The position numbers were made by a program, and so were the translations under genes. This document shows positions 8,591 to 16,978 of a stretch of DNA of 64,000 nt, in pieces. The notes beneath the pieces are model-generated. The model did not search any database, was not told the origin of the DNA, and saw nothing but the letters and a program-made list of their open reading frames with translations. Within the stretch, counting starts at the first letter, position 1, and every line of letters begins with the position of its first letter. This stretch comes from Fimbriimonadales bacterium (GTDB lineage Bacteria > Armatimonadota > Fimbriimonadia > Fimbriimonadales > ATM1): the NCBI GenBank assembly GCA_035559795.1, contig DATMAR010000012.1:186001-250000 (forward strand), read 5' to 3'.

Positions 8591-9683
8591 TTTTTGCCTT
8601 TATAGCCATTTCCAAAGACCGAATTCCGTTCTCTTCCGTGATCTTTCGCCGATGACTCCGATCTTCCAACCATGCAAGTTGGTCGAGTAACATAGAACGC
8701 AGCAAATCTCCATAAATCGTCATTTTCACATTCTCATCCCCCCAAAAGTATTCGAATTTTTGATACACGTCCATCGCTTTATGCCTTCCGGAGCAAACGC
8801 GGTCCTTTCCATGATACAACTGCAGGACGTTTACGCGCCCCCCCGGAAAGATTTCGCAGACCGTCCGCATATCTTTCTCCCCTGCTATTGCATGCATTCG
8901 CAACCGAGTCGGCACCCATTCGAAGAGCGTTACATCTCCCCTCTCGAAAAGGAATCGCATTTCCTGCCTGTCCATTCTCTCCGGCTGATGAAATCCGTGA
9001 TAAATATTTACAGTAATTCCGTCGCGGTAACGCGCTGTACACTGTACTTGTTCTTCGATTTTCGTCCCCGGACGCAATGTACTTTGTGCGCAAACAATAT
9101 CCCCCCCACCTAACCAACCTTCGAACATATCGAAAAAATGCACTCCATGCTCGATAAAAATCCCGCCGCTTTTCTCCTTATCCCAAAACCAATGCTCACG
9201 CGGCAACCCTTCATCCGTTGCATAATTTTCGAAATACGCATGAAGCAGTTCTCCCAAAGGTTTTTCTTCGATGAGGCGCTTCATAGCGTCATAAAGCGGG
9301 TTATACCGCTGCATGAGATTGACTACGAGCAATAAATTTTTTTCTCTCGCCAAAGACGCCATTTCTTTCGCCTGCTCTAAGGTGAGCGCAATCGGTTTTT
9401 CGACGATGACATGTTTGCCAGCCTGCAATGCTTGCATCCCCTGCGGATAATGAAGAAAAGGTGGAGTTGCGATGTAAACCAAATTCACATCTTCTCGAGC
9501 GAGCATGGTCTCGACTTCTTCTATGGTTACTCCGTAACGCTCCGCGGCGCGATACGCAGCCTCACGATGCGTGCCTGCCATCCCCTTCAAGCGAACGCCC
9601 GGAACTTGCAGAAACTGCTGTACGGCAAACATCGCAAACCCACCGAAACCTATAACCCCAATACCAATTTCTTCTTCAGCCAT
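8559..9683 (-). CDS. Gfo/Idh/MocA family NAD(P)-dependent oxidoreductase
   Basis: 374 residues. The N-terminal Rossmann fold begins IGIGVIGFGGFAMFA (6-20); EKPIALTLEQAKEMA, with the catalytic-region Lys of the family EKP motif, lies near residue 97. The C-terminal alpha/beta domain follows. These enzymes oxidise or reduce sugars, inositols or related compounds in the cytosol; the substrate cannot be assigned. The final ten residues (MRSQTEFGNE) and the stop are encoded by a family A palindrome, so the native end was probably replaced or extended by a repeat insertion. A TAGAAT box at 9691-9696 lies 7 nt before the ATG with no Shine-Dalgarno site, so the mRNA may be leaderless. Confidence 0.9.
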   Translation of the reverse strand: MAEEEIGIGVIGFGGFAMFAVQQFLQVPGVRLKGMAGTHREAAYRAAERYGVTIEEVETMLAREDVNLVYIATPPFLHYPQGMQALQAGKHVIVEKPIALTLEQAKEMASLAREKNLLLVVNLMQRYNPLYDAMKRLIEEKPLGELLHAYFENYATDEGLPREHWFWDKEKSGGIFIEHGVHFFDMFEGWLGGGDIVCAQSTLRPGTKIEEQVQCTARYRDGITVNIYHGFHQPERMDRQEMRFLFERGDVTLFEWVPTRLRMHAIAGEKDMRTVCEIFPGGRVNVLQLYHGKDRVCSGRHKAMDVYQKFEYFWGDENVKMTIYGDLLRSMLLDQLAWLEDRSHRRKITEENGIRSLEMAIKAKMRSQTEFGNE

Positions 9684-9690
9684 GCTGTTT

Positions 9691-9696
9691 ATTCTA
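9691..9696 (-). promoter_or_regulatory. Candidate -10 box of the Gfo/Idh/MocA gene (leaderless)
   Basis: TAGAAT on the minus strand is separated by 7 nt from the start codon, so transcription should begin at or next to the ATG. No purine-rich ribosome site lies between. Confidence 0.5.
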
Positions 9697-9769
9697 CTGA
9701 TTAGCGTTGATATTCCGCAGGAAGAACTTCGAGGAAATCGCCAGAACCTTTAGATCGGAGAGTCTGGGG

Positions 9770-9775
9770 TATATT
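9770..9775 (+). promoter_or_regulatory. Candidate -10 box of the YHS lipoprotein gene (leaderless)
   Basis: TATATT is followed by 7 nt (CGAAGCC) and the ATG at 9783. There is no Shine-Dalgarno sequence. Confidence 0.5.
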
Positions 9776-9782
9776 CGAAGCC

Positions 9783-10175
9783 ATGATTAGCAAGTCTTTT
9801 CGTTCGTTCTTAGGCTTCGGGGTCGCTTTGTCCATTGCGTATTCTGCGTTTCTGTTCGGTTGTGGCGGACAGGAGCAAACGACAGAAGAGAAAACGGACA
9901 CAACGGCTCCAAAAACCGATGAAACGAGTTCGACCGCACCTACAACGCAAACCGTTGCCTTCACGAATGCTAATGGGGACATCATTTGCCCCGTTTCAGG
10001 AGAAACCATCGCCACGAAAGACAAGGCTTCGACCTATACGGCTTCTTCTTACGTGGATTACGAAGGCAAACGCTATTATTTCTGTTGCGAAAGTTGTAAA
10101 CCCACCTTCGAAAAAGATAGCGAGAAATACAAAAACGGACCCCCACCTGGCGCAAAACCCATGCACGGTGGTTAA
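9783..10175 (+). CDS. YHS-domain lipoprotein
   Basis: 130 residues. A lipoprotein signal peptide ends in the lipobox LFGC (Cys at about 22), followed by a Thr/Glu/Lys-rich linker (to about 60) and a YHS domain: ICPVSGETI, a YVDYEGKRYYFCCESC core and KPTFEKDSEKY. YHS domains are short metal-associated modules found in heavy-metal ATPases, TRASH-like proteins and copper/silver handling proteins. The CxxC-like Cys pair and the N-terminal Cys could bind a metal ion. It is probably anchored to the cell envelope. It stands alone, divergent from the oxidoreductase, with no metal-transport genes beside it, so the role is inferred only. Confidence 0.85.
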   Translation: MISKSFRSFLGFGVALSIAYSAFLFGCGGQEQTTEEKTDTTAPKTDETSSTAPTTQTVAFTNANGDIICPVSGETIATKDKASTYTASSYVDYEGKRYYFCCESCKPTFEKDSEKYKNGPPPGAKPMHGG

Positions 10176-10486
10176 TAGTTTCTAAGCCTCTTTTTTTCTC
10201 GTTTCCAAACTCTGTTTGGGAACGCAGTTTACCGCCACTCGATTCGAAATCGCGCCTTATACATCGCGCCTTACGGCGCTCCTACAAGGAAACGCATGGA
10301 TATAGCGACACTTTCTCGTTCCCAAACTCTGTTTGGGAACGCATTTTTCCACCGCAATCCTAGTCCCCTGGCATAAGCAAGGGGAACGAAAGGCACAAAA
10401 AATCAAAAGCCTCAATAGCAGGAGCTGTGAGGCATAACTCTCCCGTTCCAAACTATAAAATAGCCCTAACAGCGGAAAAGAAAATC
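10176..10486. repeat. Intergenic cluster of palindromic repeats (families A, B, C)
   Basis: About 310 nt without a gene. Family A copies lie at 10200-10225 and 10317-10342, family B at 10264-10285 preceded by a partial copy at 10250-10260, and a degenerate family C copy at 10409-10433. A short CCCCT...AGGGG hairpin lies at 10365-10385. The stretch lies between the convergent YHS and prmA genes, so these may also act as terminators. Confidence 0.7.
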
Positions 10487-11338
10487 TCAATTTGATTTTT
10501 GAAATAGCGCAGCAATCCACCCTTCTCGTTCTCTTTTGTCAACCAATCGCATGTTCTCAGCCGTTATCGCCTGCTCGACCTTTCCCCACGAATCCGCGAT
10601 AACTCCGGAAATTATCCAATAACCATTCGCGACGAGTTTCGAGGCGACTTTCGGTGCAAAACTTATCAATAATTCAGAATATAAATTCGAAACAATCACA
10701 TTGCACGTGGGAATTTCATCAGGGATGCTGTCTGTTTGAAAAAGTTCGACGTCAGCTCCATTTCTTAAGAAATTTTCTTTTGCCGCAAGATATGCAACCC
10801 CATCCTTTTCAGTTGCATACACCTTCCCTGCTCCCAGTAACGATGCCGCGATCGCGAGTATTCCACTGCCCGTACCTATATCGCAAACGACATCTCCCGG
10901 ATTTACGATCTCTTCCATGAATTCCAAACACAAACGTGTCGTATCGTGCTCACCTGTTCCGAATGCTTGTCCCGGGTCGAGGACGATTTTCTTGCGCCCT
11001 TCGGGAATTTCTATTGTCTCTTCCCAACTCGGCACTATGAAAAACTTTTTCCCGAGTTCACGTGGCTTGAAAAATTCTTTCCATGCTTCTGCCCAATCCT
11101 CTTCGGCGATACGAGAAAAATGAACCGCTTTCGCTCCGTTGTCCAATAATTCTCTGCCTAAATCCGCAATTTTCTCATTCACATTTTCTTCTTCGAGAAG
11201 ATAACCCGTCATCGCTGGAGGATTTTCTTCTTCCAAAGTGCCATTACAACCATATTTACGAAAAATCTCGTGAATCAACGACCATTCTTGCGGAACTCGC
11301 TTGAATTCCCCCTTTACGCAAATCCAAAAACGCGGCAA
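10487..11338 (-). CDS. prmA: Ribosomal protein L11 methyltransferase
   Basis: 283 residues, normal for PrmA, which trimethylates L11 using S-adenosylmethionine. The family signature DPGQAFGTGEHDTTRLCLEF (about 118-137) is complete, and SAM-binding motif I is VCDIGTGSGILAIAA. The catalytic-motif region reads NLYSELL rather than the common NI-A-PL, a modest divergence. It is the last gene of a minus-strand operon rpoZ-dnaJ-prmA, starting 2 nt after the dnaJ stop. The dnaJ-prmA linkage is common in bacteria. Confidence 0.92.
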   Translation of the reverse strand: MPRFWICVKGEFKRVPQEWSLIHEIFRKYGCNGTLEEENPPAMTGYLLEEENVNEKIADLGRELLDNGAKAVHFSRIAEEDWAEAWKEFFKPRELGKKFFIVPSWEETIEIPEGRKKIVLDPGQAFGTGEHDTTRLCLEFMEEIVNPGDVVCDIGTGSGILAIAASLLGAGKVYATEKDGVAYLAAKENFLRNGADVELFQTDSIPDEIPTCNVIVSNLYSELLISFAPKVASKLVANGYWIISGVIADSWGKVEQAITAENMRLVDKREREGWIAALFQKSN

Positions 11339-11340
11339 GC

Positions 11341-12453
11341 CTATCCCCGTTTTTTAAAAGACTCTTTGAGCGTATGCAAAAAACTACTCGATTCTTCTCG
11401 AGCTTGACCTTCGAGCGATTTTTGAAATTCTTCTAATAGTCTTTTCTGTTCTTCAGTAAGTTTCTTCGGAACGTTCACGATAACTCGAACGCGAAGGTCC
11501 CCCCTCTCTTTGCTGCCGATTTTTGGCAATCCTTTTCCTTGAAGTCGAAATTCTTGTGAAGGCTGTGTTCCCGGAGGAATTTTCAATTCCAGTTCTTCGT
11601 CTATGCCATCAATTTTCAGTGTCGTTCCCAGTGCCGCTTGTGGAAACGTAACCTCGACATAAGTAAGCAAGCCTCTTTCGTCACGAATGAATCTCGGGTC
11701 GTCTTTGACACGCACCGCAACATACAAATCGCCTGGACGTCCTCCGTACAAGCCATCGTCGCCTTGATAAGGAAGATGCAGTAATGTCCCGTTATCCACA
11801 CCAGGAGGGATTTCCACCTCGACACGTGCATGACGCTTTTCCAACATTTTCCCTTTGCATCGCTTGCATTTTTCTTCGATTATCTCTCCTTGTCCTGAAC
11901 AATGCGGACATGTCATTGCTCGGCGAATTTGCCCCATCAAAGTGTTCGTTATGTGCATGACGACCCCTGTACCGCCGCAATCTCTACACGCTATGGGTTG
12001 TGCTCCTTTCGCTGCCCCTGTTCCGTTACATTCGGTGCAGGTTTCCATTCTTTGCAAATCGAGGATTTTAGAAGTCCCGGTAACGACTTCCTTCAGGGTA
12101 ACTAAAACGTCTACTTGAAGGTCCCTGCCATCCCGCGCGCGTGTACCTTTGCGTGCTCCTGCAGTGGCTCCAAAAAACATCTCGAAAATCTCGGAGATGC
12201 TCCCAGTAAAATCGAATCCCCCCGCCATTCCATCTGAAACGACCCCGTAACGGTCGTATTGGGTGCGTTTCGACGGGTCACTCAGAACCGCGTACGCCTC
12301 CCCGATCTGCTTGAATTTCTCCTCCGCATTAGGGTCATCCCGGTTTACGTCCGGGTGATACTTCCTTGCGAGTCTTCTAAAAGCAGCCTTGATTTCGTCG
12401 GGAGAGGCGTCTCGAGGTACGCCTAATAGGGCGTAATAGTCCTTTTCCGGCAT
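11341..12453 (-). CDS. dnaJ: Chaperone protein DnaJ
   Basis: 370 residues with the full type I Hsp40 layout: J domain with HPD ([11 protein letters not shown], about 31-41), a short G/F region with GGFDF, then a cysteine-rich zinc domain with [24 protein letters not shown] and CKRCKGKM, then the C-terminal substrate-binding domains. The fourth zinc motif ends in KM instead of the usual G-x-G, but its cysteines are kept. It stimulates DnaK ATPase and holds unfolded proteins. It lies between rpoZ (9-nt gap) and prmA (2-nt gap), so it is surely co-transcribed. No grpE, dnaK or hrcA gene is in the window, and no CIRCE element was seen upstream of rpoZ. Confidence 0.96.
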   Translation of the reverse strand: MPEKDYYALLGVPRDASPDEIKAAFRRLARKYHPDVNRDDPNAEEKFKQIGEAYAVLSDPSKRTQYDRYGVVSDGMAGGFDFTGSISEIFEMFFGATAGARKGTRARDGRDLQVDVLVTLKEVVTGTSKILDLQRMETCTECNGTGAAKGAQPIACRDCGGTGVVMHITNTLMGQIRRAMTCPHCSGQGEIIEEKCKRCKGKMLEKRHARVEVEIPPGVDNGTLLHLPYQGDDGLYGGRPGDLYVAVRVKDDPRFIRDERGLLTYVEVTFPQAALGTTLKIDGIDEELELKIPPGTQPSQEFRLQGKGLPKIGSKERGDLRVRVIVNVPKKLTEEQKRLLEEFQKSLEGQAREESSSFLHTLKESFKKRG

Positions 12454-12462
12454 AGGTGGATT

Positions 12463-12972
12463 TTATTCTTCAGACTCTTCCAGGCTTTCGCTCTCTAAAA
12501 ACTCCTCCTCTTCCATTTTCATCTCTTCTTCCTCGAGCGCTAATTCGGAAATAGAGAAATTTGCGCTTTCGCTATCTTCCCGCAATGCTTCGAGTTCTAA
12601 CTCGGGAGTTTCCATCGGGTGAGAGAGTTCTTGAAAAGTTTCCGCTTCAATCTCGACTTCGGATTGCTCTTCGGTCTCCCCTAAAAGTTCAGAAATAAGA
12701 GCATCGATGTGGTCGGCGCCGGGTAATTCGAGCACTTCTCGCCTTTCTGCCTTCCCTACAAGAGTCGGGGCCTCTTCAGCAAAGACCGGTATGACAGCCT
12801 GTGTCGCTATTTCTTCCAATGCAATGGTGAGCGGGTGTTCATCAGGGGAGGCTTCGACCAGAATGGGAGCCTTATCTTTATAAAGTTGAGTCGCGCGCTT
12901 CGCCGCGAGGTTGACGAGCACGAATTTGTTATCGAATTTATCGAGGAGTTGTCGTTTTGGATAAAGAGCCAC
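12463..12972 (-). CDS. rpoZ: RNA polymerase omega subunit with long acidic C-terminal extension
   Basis: 169 residues. Residues about 10-60 carry the omega core: NKFVLVNLAAKRATQLYKDK and later HPLTIALEEIATQ, matching the conserved AAKRARQL and PLTIALEEI motifs. Omega helps assemble RNA polymerase by holding the beta-prime subunit. Typical omegas have 70-100 residues; here about 100 extra residues rich in Glu, Ser and Leu follow (roughly one-third acidic), likely disordered. GTG start at 12970-12972, chosen because AAGGAG lies 11 nt upstream. First gene of the operon with dnaJ and prmA. The omega call is good; the tail has no known function. Confidence 0.8.
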   Translation of the reverse strand: MALYPKRQLLDKFDNKFVLVNLAAKRATQLYKDKAPILVEASPDEHPLTIALEEIATQAVIPVFAEEAPTLVGKAERREVLELPGADHIDALISELLGETEEQSEVEIEAETFQELSHPMETPELELEALREDSESANFSISELALEEEEMKMEEEEFLESESLEESEE

Positions 12973-13064
12973 GAGTGAGAAGTCTCCTTATATGGGATTA
13001 ACGTTTCTTTCCGGTAATTTGATCTAAAGTATACCCGAATGCATGTATTCTCACGTCATATAAG

Positions 13065-13778
13065 ATGGATAATTCGTACCGGATCCCTATGACTCGGCTT
13101 TTATGCGCTCTTTTTATCCTTTTCGGCTCACTTTTCGGGTGTGCGAAATTTCCCACCGGAGGACAAGAGTTTTTTACAAAGCGCCTGCATTTCACTATAG
13201 AGATGAGCGCACCGATAAACCCGAATTATGTTTATATCGTTGCGATTAACGATGGGGATGATTTGACCGGATCACAAGGTGGTCCCATTCCTGTAATCGC
13301 TCCACCTTGGGGGAACGGCTTCGTAGCAGGAAAATGCACACATTTCGTCTCCTATGGCGCATTTCAAGGAGGACCGGGTTATCTCATTTACAAATTTACC
13401 GATGAAAACTTATTGACTTATGTACAGGTAGGCCTACCTGTCAGTTACGTCATTCCCGATGCTGATAGTAATCGTTTGGAGTTCGAAATTGATTTGAGCC
13501 AATTGCGACCCCCACCTGAAGACGCCAATGAAATCAAAGCGTTGCAAATCAATATCCTTACCATGGACAGAGTGCCCGCTGCAGATGATACGAATCCTAA
13601 ATTTTGGGATGCATTCGGGCTTTCCACCGACCCCAATTCGATAAATGATTACATCACGATCGATGTGAGGGTGGACAGAATATACAGCAATTCCGATTTG
13701 AATATCGAACCCGAAGGTGACGTGCAAGACCCTGCTTTGGACATCGTGGACTGGCAGATCGAGATTCGAAGCCCATGA
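13065..13778 (+). CDS. Putative lipoprotein of unknown function
   Basis: 237 residues from the first ATG, but the second ATG (13089) gives a cleaner lipoprotein signal, MTRLLCALFILFGSLFGCAK, with lipobox LFGC. The mature part is beta-rich and acidic, with NYVYIVAINDGDD near its start, which recalls a sandwich fold. The family is not recognised. It is divergent from rpoZ and overlaps the following glycosyltransferase gene by 4 nt (ATGA), so the two are translated together and may work in the cell envelope. Confidence 0.75.
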   Translation: MDNSYRIPMTRLLCALFILFGSLFGCAKFPTGGQEFFTKRLHFTIEMSAPINPNYVYIVAINDGDDLTGSQGGPIPVIAPPWGNGFVAGKCTHFVSYGAFQGGPGYLIYKFTDENLLTYVQVGLPVSYVIPDADSNRLEFEIDLSQLRPPPEDANEIKALQINILTMDRVPAADDTNPKFWDAFGLSTDPNSINDYITIDVRVDRIYSNSDLNIEPEGDVQDPALDIVDWQIEIRSP

Positions 13779-14698
13779 GCAGTCCACGTGTATCCGTAAT
13801 CATCCCCAGTTACAATCACGAAAAATACATCAAAGAATGTATAGAGTCGGTTCTAACGCAAACCTACAGCGACACAGAAATTCTGGTAATCGATGATGCG
13901 AGCAAAGACAACACTCCCGAAATTCTAAAAGGTTACGAAAATGGGATTCGTCTCATTCTTCATGACACGAATCGAGGTACGTATAAAGTTCTCAACGAAG
14001 GTTTGTCTCTTGCAAAAGGAGAATATTGCGCGATATTAAATAGCGACGACGTTTGGCTTCCCAAAAAACTCGAACTTCAAGTTCATTTAATGGATGCTCA
14101 TCCGGAATATGTTTTCTGTCATACCTATGGAAAATTCATAGACCAAAATGGAAAGGAAATCCCAGGACGTCCTATGGGTTTCGAATTTCCTCGCGTTCCA
14201 TCAGGCGACATTCTTCCTCGCTTAGTGACGAACAACTGCGTTATTGCGAGTTCTGTTCTTCTGCGAGTGGAAATTGCTCGAACGGTTTGTGGTTTCGATG
14301 AGAGTTTCCGAAATTTAGGAGATTGGGATATGTGGCTGCGGCTGGCTGAACAAGGTGAAGTCGGATTCGTAGACGAAGTTCTCACCCTGTATCGGGTGCA
14401 TGGCGAAAATACGATTTATCAAAAGGAAACAACCCGAAAAGAAGAAATCCGCATCCGAGAAGCGCTTCTCTCTAAAAAAGATGAATTGCTGCGCAAATCC
14501 TCCCAACCTCGAGAAATGCGTCATGCCCTAGCCCATACAGCGGCGTGTTTAGGCACCTTGTATTCCATCACAGGTAAGCCTCGTGAAGCGCGACAGGTGT
14601 ACCTCGAGGCGCTTCGGCTCTATCCTCTCCGTGCAAAAACGTGGTTGCGCTATCTTCTCACCTTTGCCCCTCTCTGGGTACGCCAAAGGACTCTCTGA
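13775..14698 (+). CDS. Family 2 glycosyltransferase
   Basis: 307 residues, GT-A fold. VSVIIPSYNHEKYIKECIES (6-25) is the nucleotide-sugar-binding start, VIDDASKDNT follows, and LNSDDVW gives the DxD-like metal site. The acceptor-region motif GDWDMWLRLAEQG corresponds to the ED/WD catalytic base region, and HGEN is also typical. It transfers a sugar from an activated donor, probably to a surface polysaccharide; donor and acceptor are unknown. No transmembrane helix. Coupled by a 4-nt overlap to the upstream lipoprotein gene. Confidence 0.88.
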   Translation: MSSPRVSVIIPSYNHEKYIKECIESVLTQTYSDTEILVIDDASKDNTPEILKGYENGIRLILHDTNRGTYKVLNEGLSLAKGEYCAILNSDDVWLPKKLELQVHLMDAHPEYVFCHTYGKFIDQNGKEIPGRPMGFEFPRVPSGDILPRLVTNNCVIASSVLLRVEIARTVCGFDESFRNLGDWDMWLRLAEQGEVGFVDEVLTLYRVHGENTIYQKETTRKEEIRIREALLSKKDELLRKSSQPREMRHALAHTAACLGTLYSITGKPREARQVYLEALRLYPLRAKTWLRYLLTFAPLWVRQRTL

Positions 14699-14775
14699 GC
14701 AAACGAAGCATCCGATAATCTCTTTACAGGAAACGAAGGTATACTCCCGTTAATTCATCCGCATAGGAGTTAGAA

Positions 14776-15921
14776 TTGAACCAAAAATCTACGGTTATTC
14801 CATCCGAGGAAGAAGTTAAAACCGAAGAAGATAAAGAACGAAAAGCCAAACCCATTCTTCCACGCAATTCTCTTACGCGGGAAGATCACCTTGAAATCCT
14901 CCGGCAAATTTATTTAGCAAGATATTTCGATGTGCGGTTGATTAAAGAAAAACGTCGAGGTCGTTTGCGAGGAACGCTCTACTCTTCACAGAATCAAGAA
15001 GCGATACTCGTCGGAACTCTATATGGATTGCGCTCCGATGATTGGATTTCACCGGTGCATAGAGATATGCCTGCATTTTTCTTGAAAGACATGCGCTCGG
15101 GCTGGGACAATCCTGAACGCAAAGGAATGAGCATCGCGCAAGTTTGTGCGCAAGTGTGGGGAAAAGCTACTGCTCCGGGGCGCGCTAAGGATAATTGGTC
15201 GCACATCGGAAGCGTCCCTTTGGGAATCATTCCTTCTACGAGCATGCTCGCCAGCACGATTCCAGTCGCTTGCGGAGTTGCTTATGATTTCAAATTGCGA
15301 AATCATGACGGAGTCGTTTTGACTTACAACGGCGAAGGCTCTACAGCGAGAGGAGATTTTCATGAAGGATTGAACCTCGCGGCAATTCACGATTTAGCGG
15401 TTATCGTCGTGGTAGAAAACAATCAATGGGCTTATGGAACGCCTGTAGAATTGGAGTGCCCAACGGAAGATGTCGCTGACCGCGCGCGAGGTTATAACAT
15501 TCCCGGATTGGTCGCTGATGGGCAAGACGTTTTAGATGTTTACGATAAAACGATGTGGTGTGTGGAAAGAGCGAGAAAAGGCTTAGGACCTTCGATTATC
15601 GAATGCAAAACGTATCGTGCTTTCGGTCATGGTGACCACGATGACCAAAGAGCCGACCGTTATCGAAGCAAAGAAGAAATCGAAAGGGGCAGACGACGCG
15701 ACCCCATTGCGGTTTACAAAACGTATCTGGTCGAAAACGGCATTCTATCGGAAGAAGAAGCAAAACGTTACTCACCAGAAGGAAAGCACGCGATACAAGT
15801 TACCGACGAGGATTTCCCCCCCGAAGTCGTAGAAGCGGTTCGCAAAGGAGTCGAATTTGCGATAGCTTCTCCTCTTCCCGAACCCGAAGAAGCGTTCAAA
15901 CACGTTTTTGTTGAGGAATGA
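14776..15921 (+). CDS. pdhA: 2-oxoacid dehydrogenase E1 component, alpha subunit (pyruvate dehydrogenase type)
   Basis: 381 residues. TTG start at 14776, chosen because AGGAG lies 6 nt upstream. The ThDP-binding motif runs from GEGSTARGDFHEGLN (186-200) to the Asn in VVVENNQWAYG (about 216). The first motif is GEG instead of the usual GDG, a conservative change of the magnesium ligand. Loops with HRDMPAF and GRAKDNWSHIG match the family. With E1 beta it decarboxylates pyruvate or a branched-chain 2-oxoacid and passes the acyl group to E2 lipoyl-lysine. First gene of a three-gene operon; no E3 gene is in the window. Confidence 0.92.
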   Translation: MNQKSTVIPSEEEVKTEEDKERKAKPILPRNSLTREDHLEILRQIYLARYFDVRLIKEKRRGRLRGTLYSSQNQEAILVGTLYGLRSDDWISPVHRDMPAFFLKDMRSGWDNPERKGMSIAQVCAQVWGKATAPGRAKDNWSHIGSVPLGIIPSTSMLASTIPVACGVAYDFKLRNHDGVVLTYNGEGSTARGDFHEGLNLAAIHDLAVIVVVENNQWAYGTPVELECPTEDVADRARGYNIPGLVADGQDVLDVYDKTMWCVERARKGLGPSIIECKTYRAFGHGDHDDQRADRYRSKEEIERGRRRDPIAVYKTYLVENGILSEEEAKRYSPEGKHAIQVTDEDFPPEVVEAVRKGVEFAIASPLPEPEEAFKHVFVEE

Positions 15922-15928
15922 TGTAGCG

Positions 15929-16942
15929 ATGAGTGTTGTTGCGGCAGAAGAAACTACAAAAGTAAATTATCTTACCGCTCTTCGAAACGTCTTGCATGAA
16001 GAGATGGAACGTTTTCCGGATATGGTATGCATCGGAGAGGACATCGGCATATTAGGGGGGGCTTTCGGAGTTACGGAAGGCATGCGCGATAAATTCGGGC
16101 CAGATAGAGTTTTGGATACGCCTATCAGCGAATCCGCTATCGTGGGGATGGCAATCGGACTCGCGATGACCGGAAGAATCGTCATGGCAGAGATGCAGTT
16201 CATCGATTTCATTTCTTGTGGTTTCGACCAAATCGTGAACAATGCCGCAACGATGTGCTATCGCACGAACGGAGAAGTCCCGCTTCCTATCGTAATTCGT
16301 GGCCCGAGCGGCGGATATGGGGGGGGTGGTCCCTATCACAGCCAGCAAAACGAGGCTTGGTTCGCGCATAGTCCAGGTCTGAAAGTCGTCATACCCAGCA
16401 CACCGTCGGATGCCGCGGGTCTTTTGCGCGCTTCGCTCAGAGACCCAAATCCCGTAATCTTTTACGAAGTAAAAGAACTTTATCGCAAACGCGAAATCGA
16501 AGAACCTATCCCCCCCGGTGAGTGGATAGTGCCTTTAGGAAAAGCCGCAATCCGACGCGAAGGGACAGACCTTACACTCATTTCTTATGGGAATCCACTC
16601 TATCTTTGTTTGCAAGCAGCCGAACTATTGCAAGAACGTGAAGGCATAAATGCGGAAGTCATCGATTTGCGCACACTGGTTCCTTTGGATAAAGAAACCA
16701 TCCTCAATTCCGTGAAAAAGACGAATCGCGTAGTGGTGGTCAACGAAGCACCGAAAACATGCGGTTTCGCTGCAGAAGTCGTAGCAATTATCAATGAACA
16801 TGTTTTCGAATATCTCGACGCTCCTGTGCTTCGAGTAACACGAGCAGACACACCTGTGCCTTGGGTTCAGCCCTTAGAACTTGCCGTACTGCCGAGTGTA
16901 GATAAAATCTACGACACATGCATAAAAGTGGCAAAATTCTGA
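15929..16942 (+). CDS. pdhB: 2-oxoacid dehydrogenase E1 component, beta subunit
   Basis: About 337 residues from the ATG at 15929. The frame is open from a TTG at 15908, but GAGG at 15913-15916 fits the ATG better and the 15908 start would overlap pdhA. Motifs: GEDIGILGGAFGVTEG, DTPISESAIVGMAIGLAM, EMQFIDFI, and RGPSGGYGGGGPYHSQQNEAW, which carries the active-site histidine region. The C-terminal transketolase domain ends with RVTRADTPVPW. Works as an alpha2beta2 heterotetramer with the upstream gene. Two homopolymer G tracts (near 16055 and 16319) encode Gly-Gly. Confidence 0.94.
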   Translation: MSVVAAEETTKVNYLTALRNVLHEEMERFPDMVCIGEDIGILGGAFGVTEGMRDKFGPDRVLDTPISESAIVGMAIGLAMTGRIVMAEMQFIDFISCGFDQIVNNAATMCYRTNGEVPLPIVIRGPSGGYGGGGPYHSQQNEAWFAHSPGLKVVIPSTPSDAAGLLRASLRDPNPVIFYEVKELYRKREIEEPIPPGEWIVPLGKAAIRREGTDLTLISYGNPLYLCLQAAELLQEREGINAEVIDLRTLVPLDKETILNSVKKTNRVVVVNEAPKTCGFAAEVVAIINEHVFEYLDAPVLRVTRADTPVPWVQPLELAVLPSVDKIYDTCIKVAKF

Positions 16943-16978
16943 ACAGTGCATCTCACGACGAAAGGAATCGAAAGATAA

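Noticed and set aside
15908-15928. TTG start for E1 beta at 15908
   Set aside because: It would overlap the end of E1 alpha; the ATG at 15929 follows a GAGG ribosome site.
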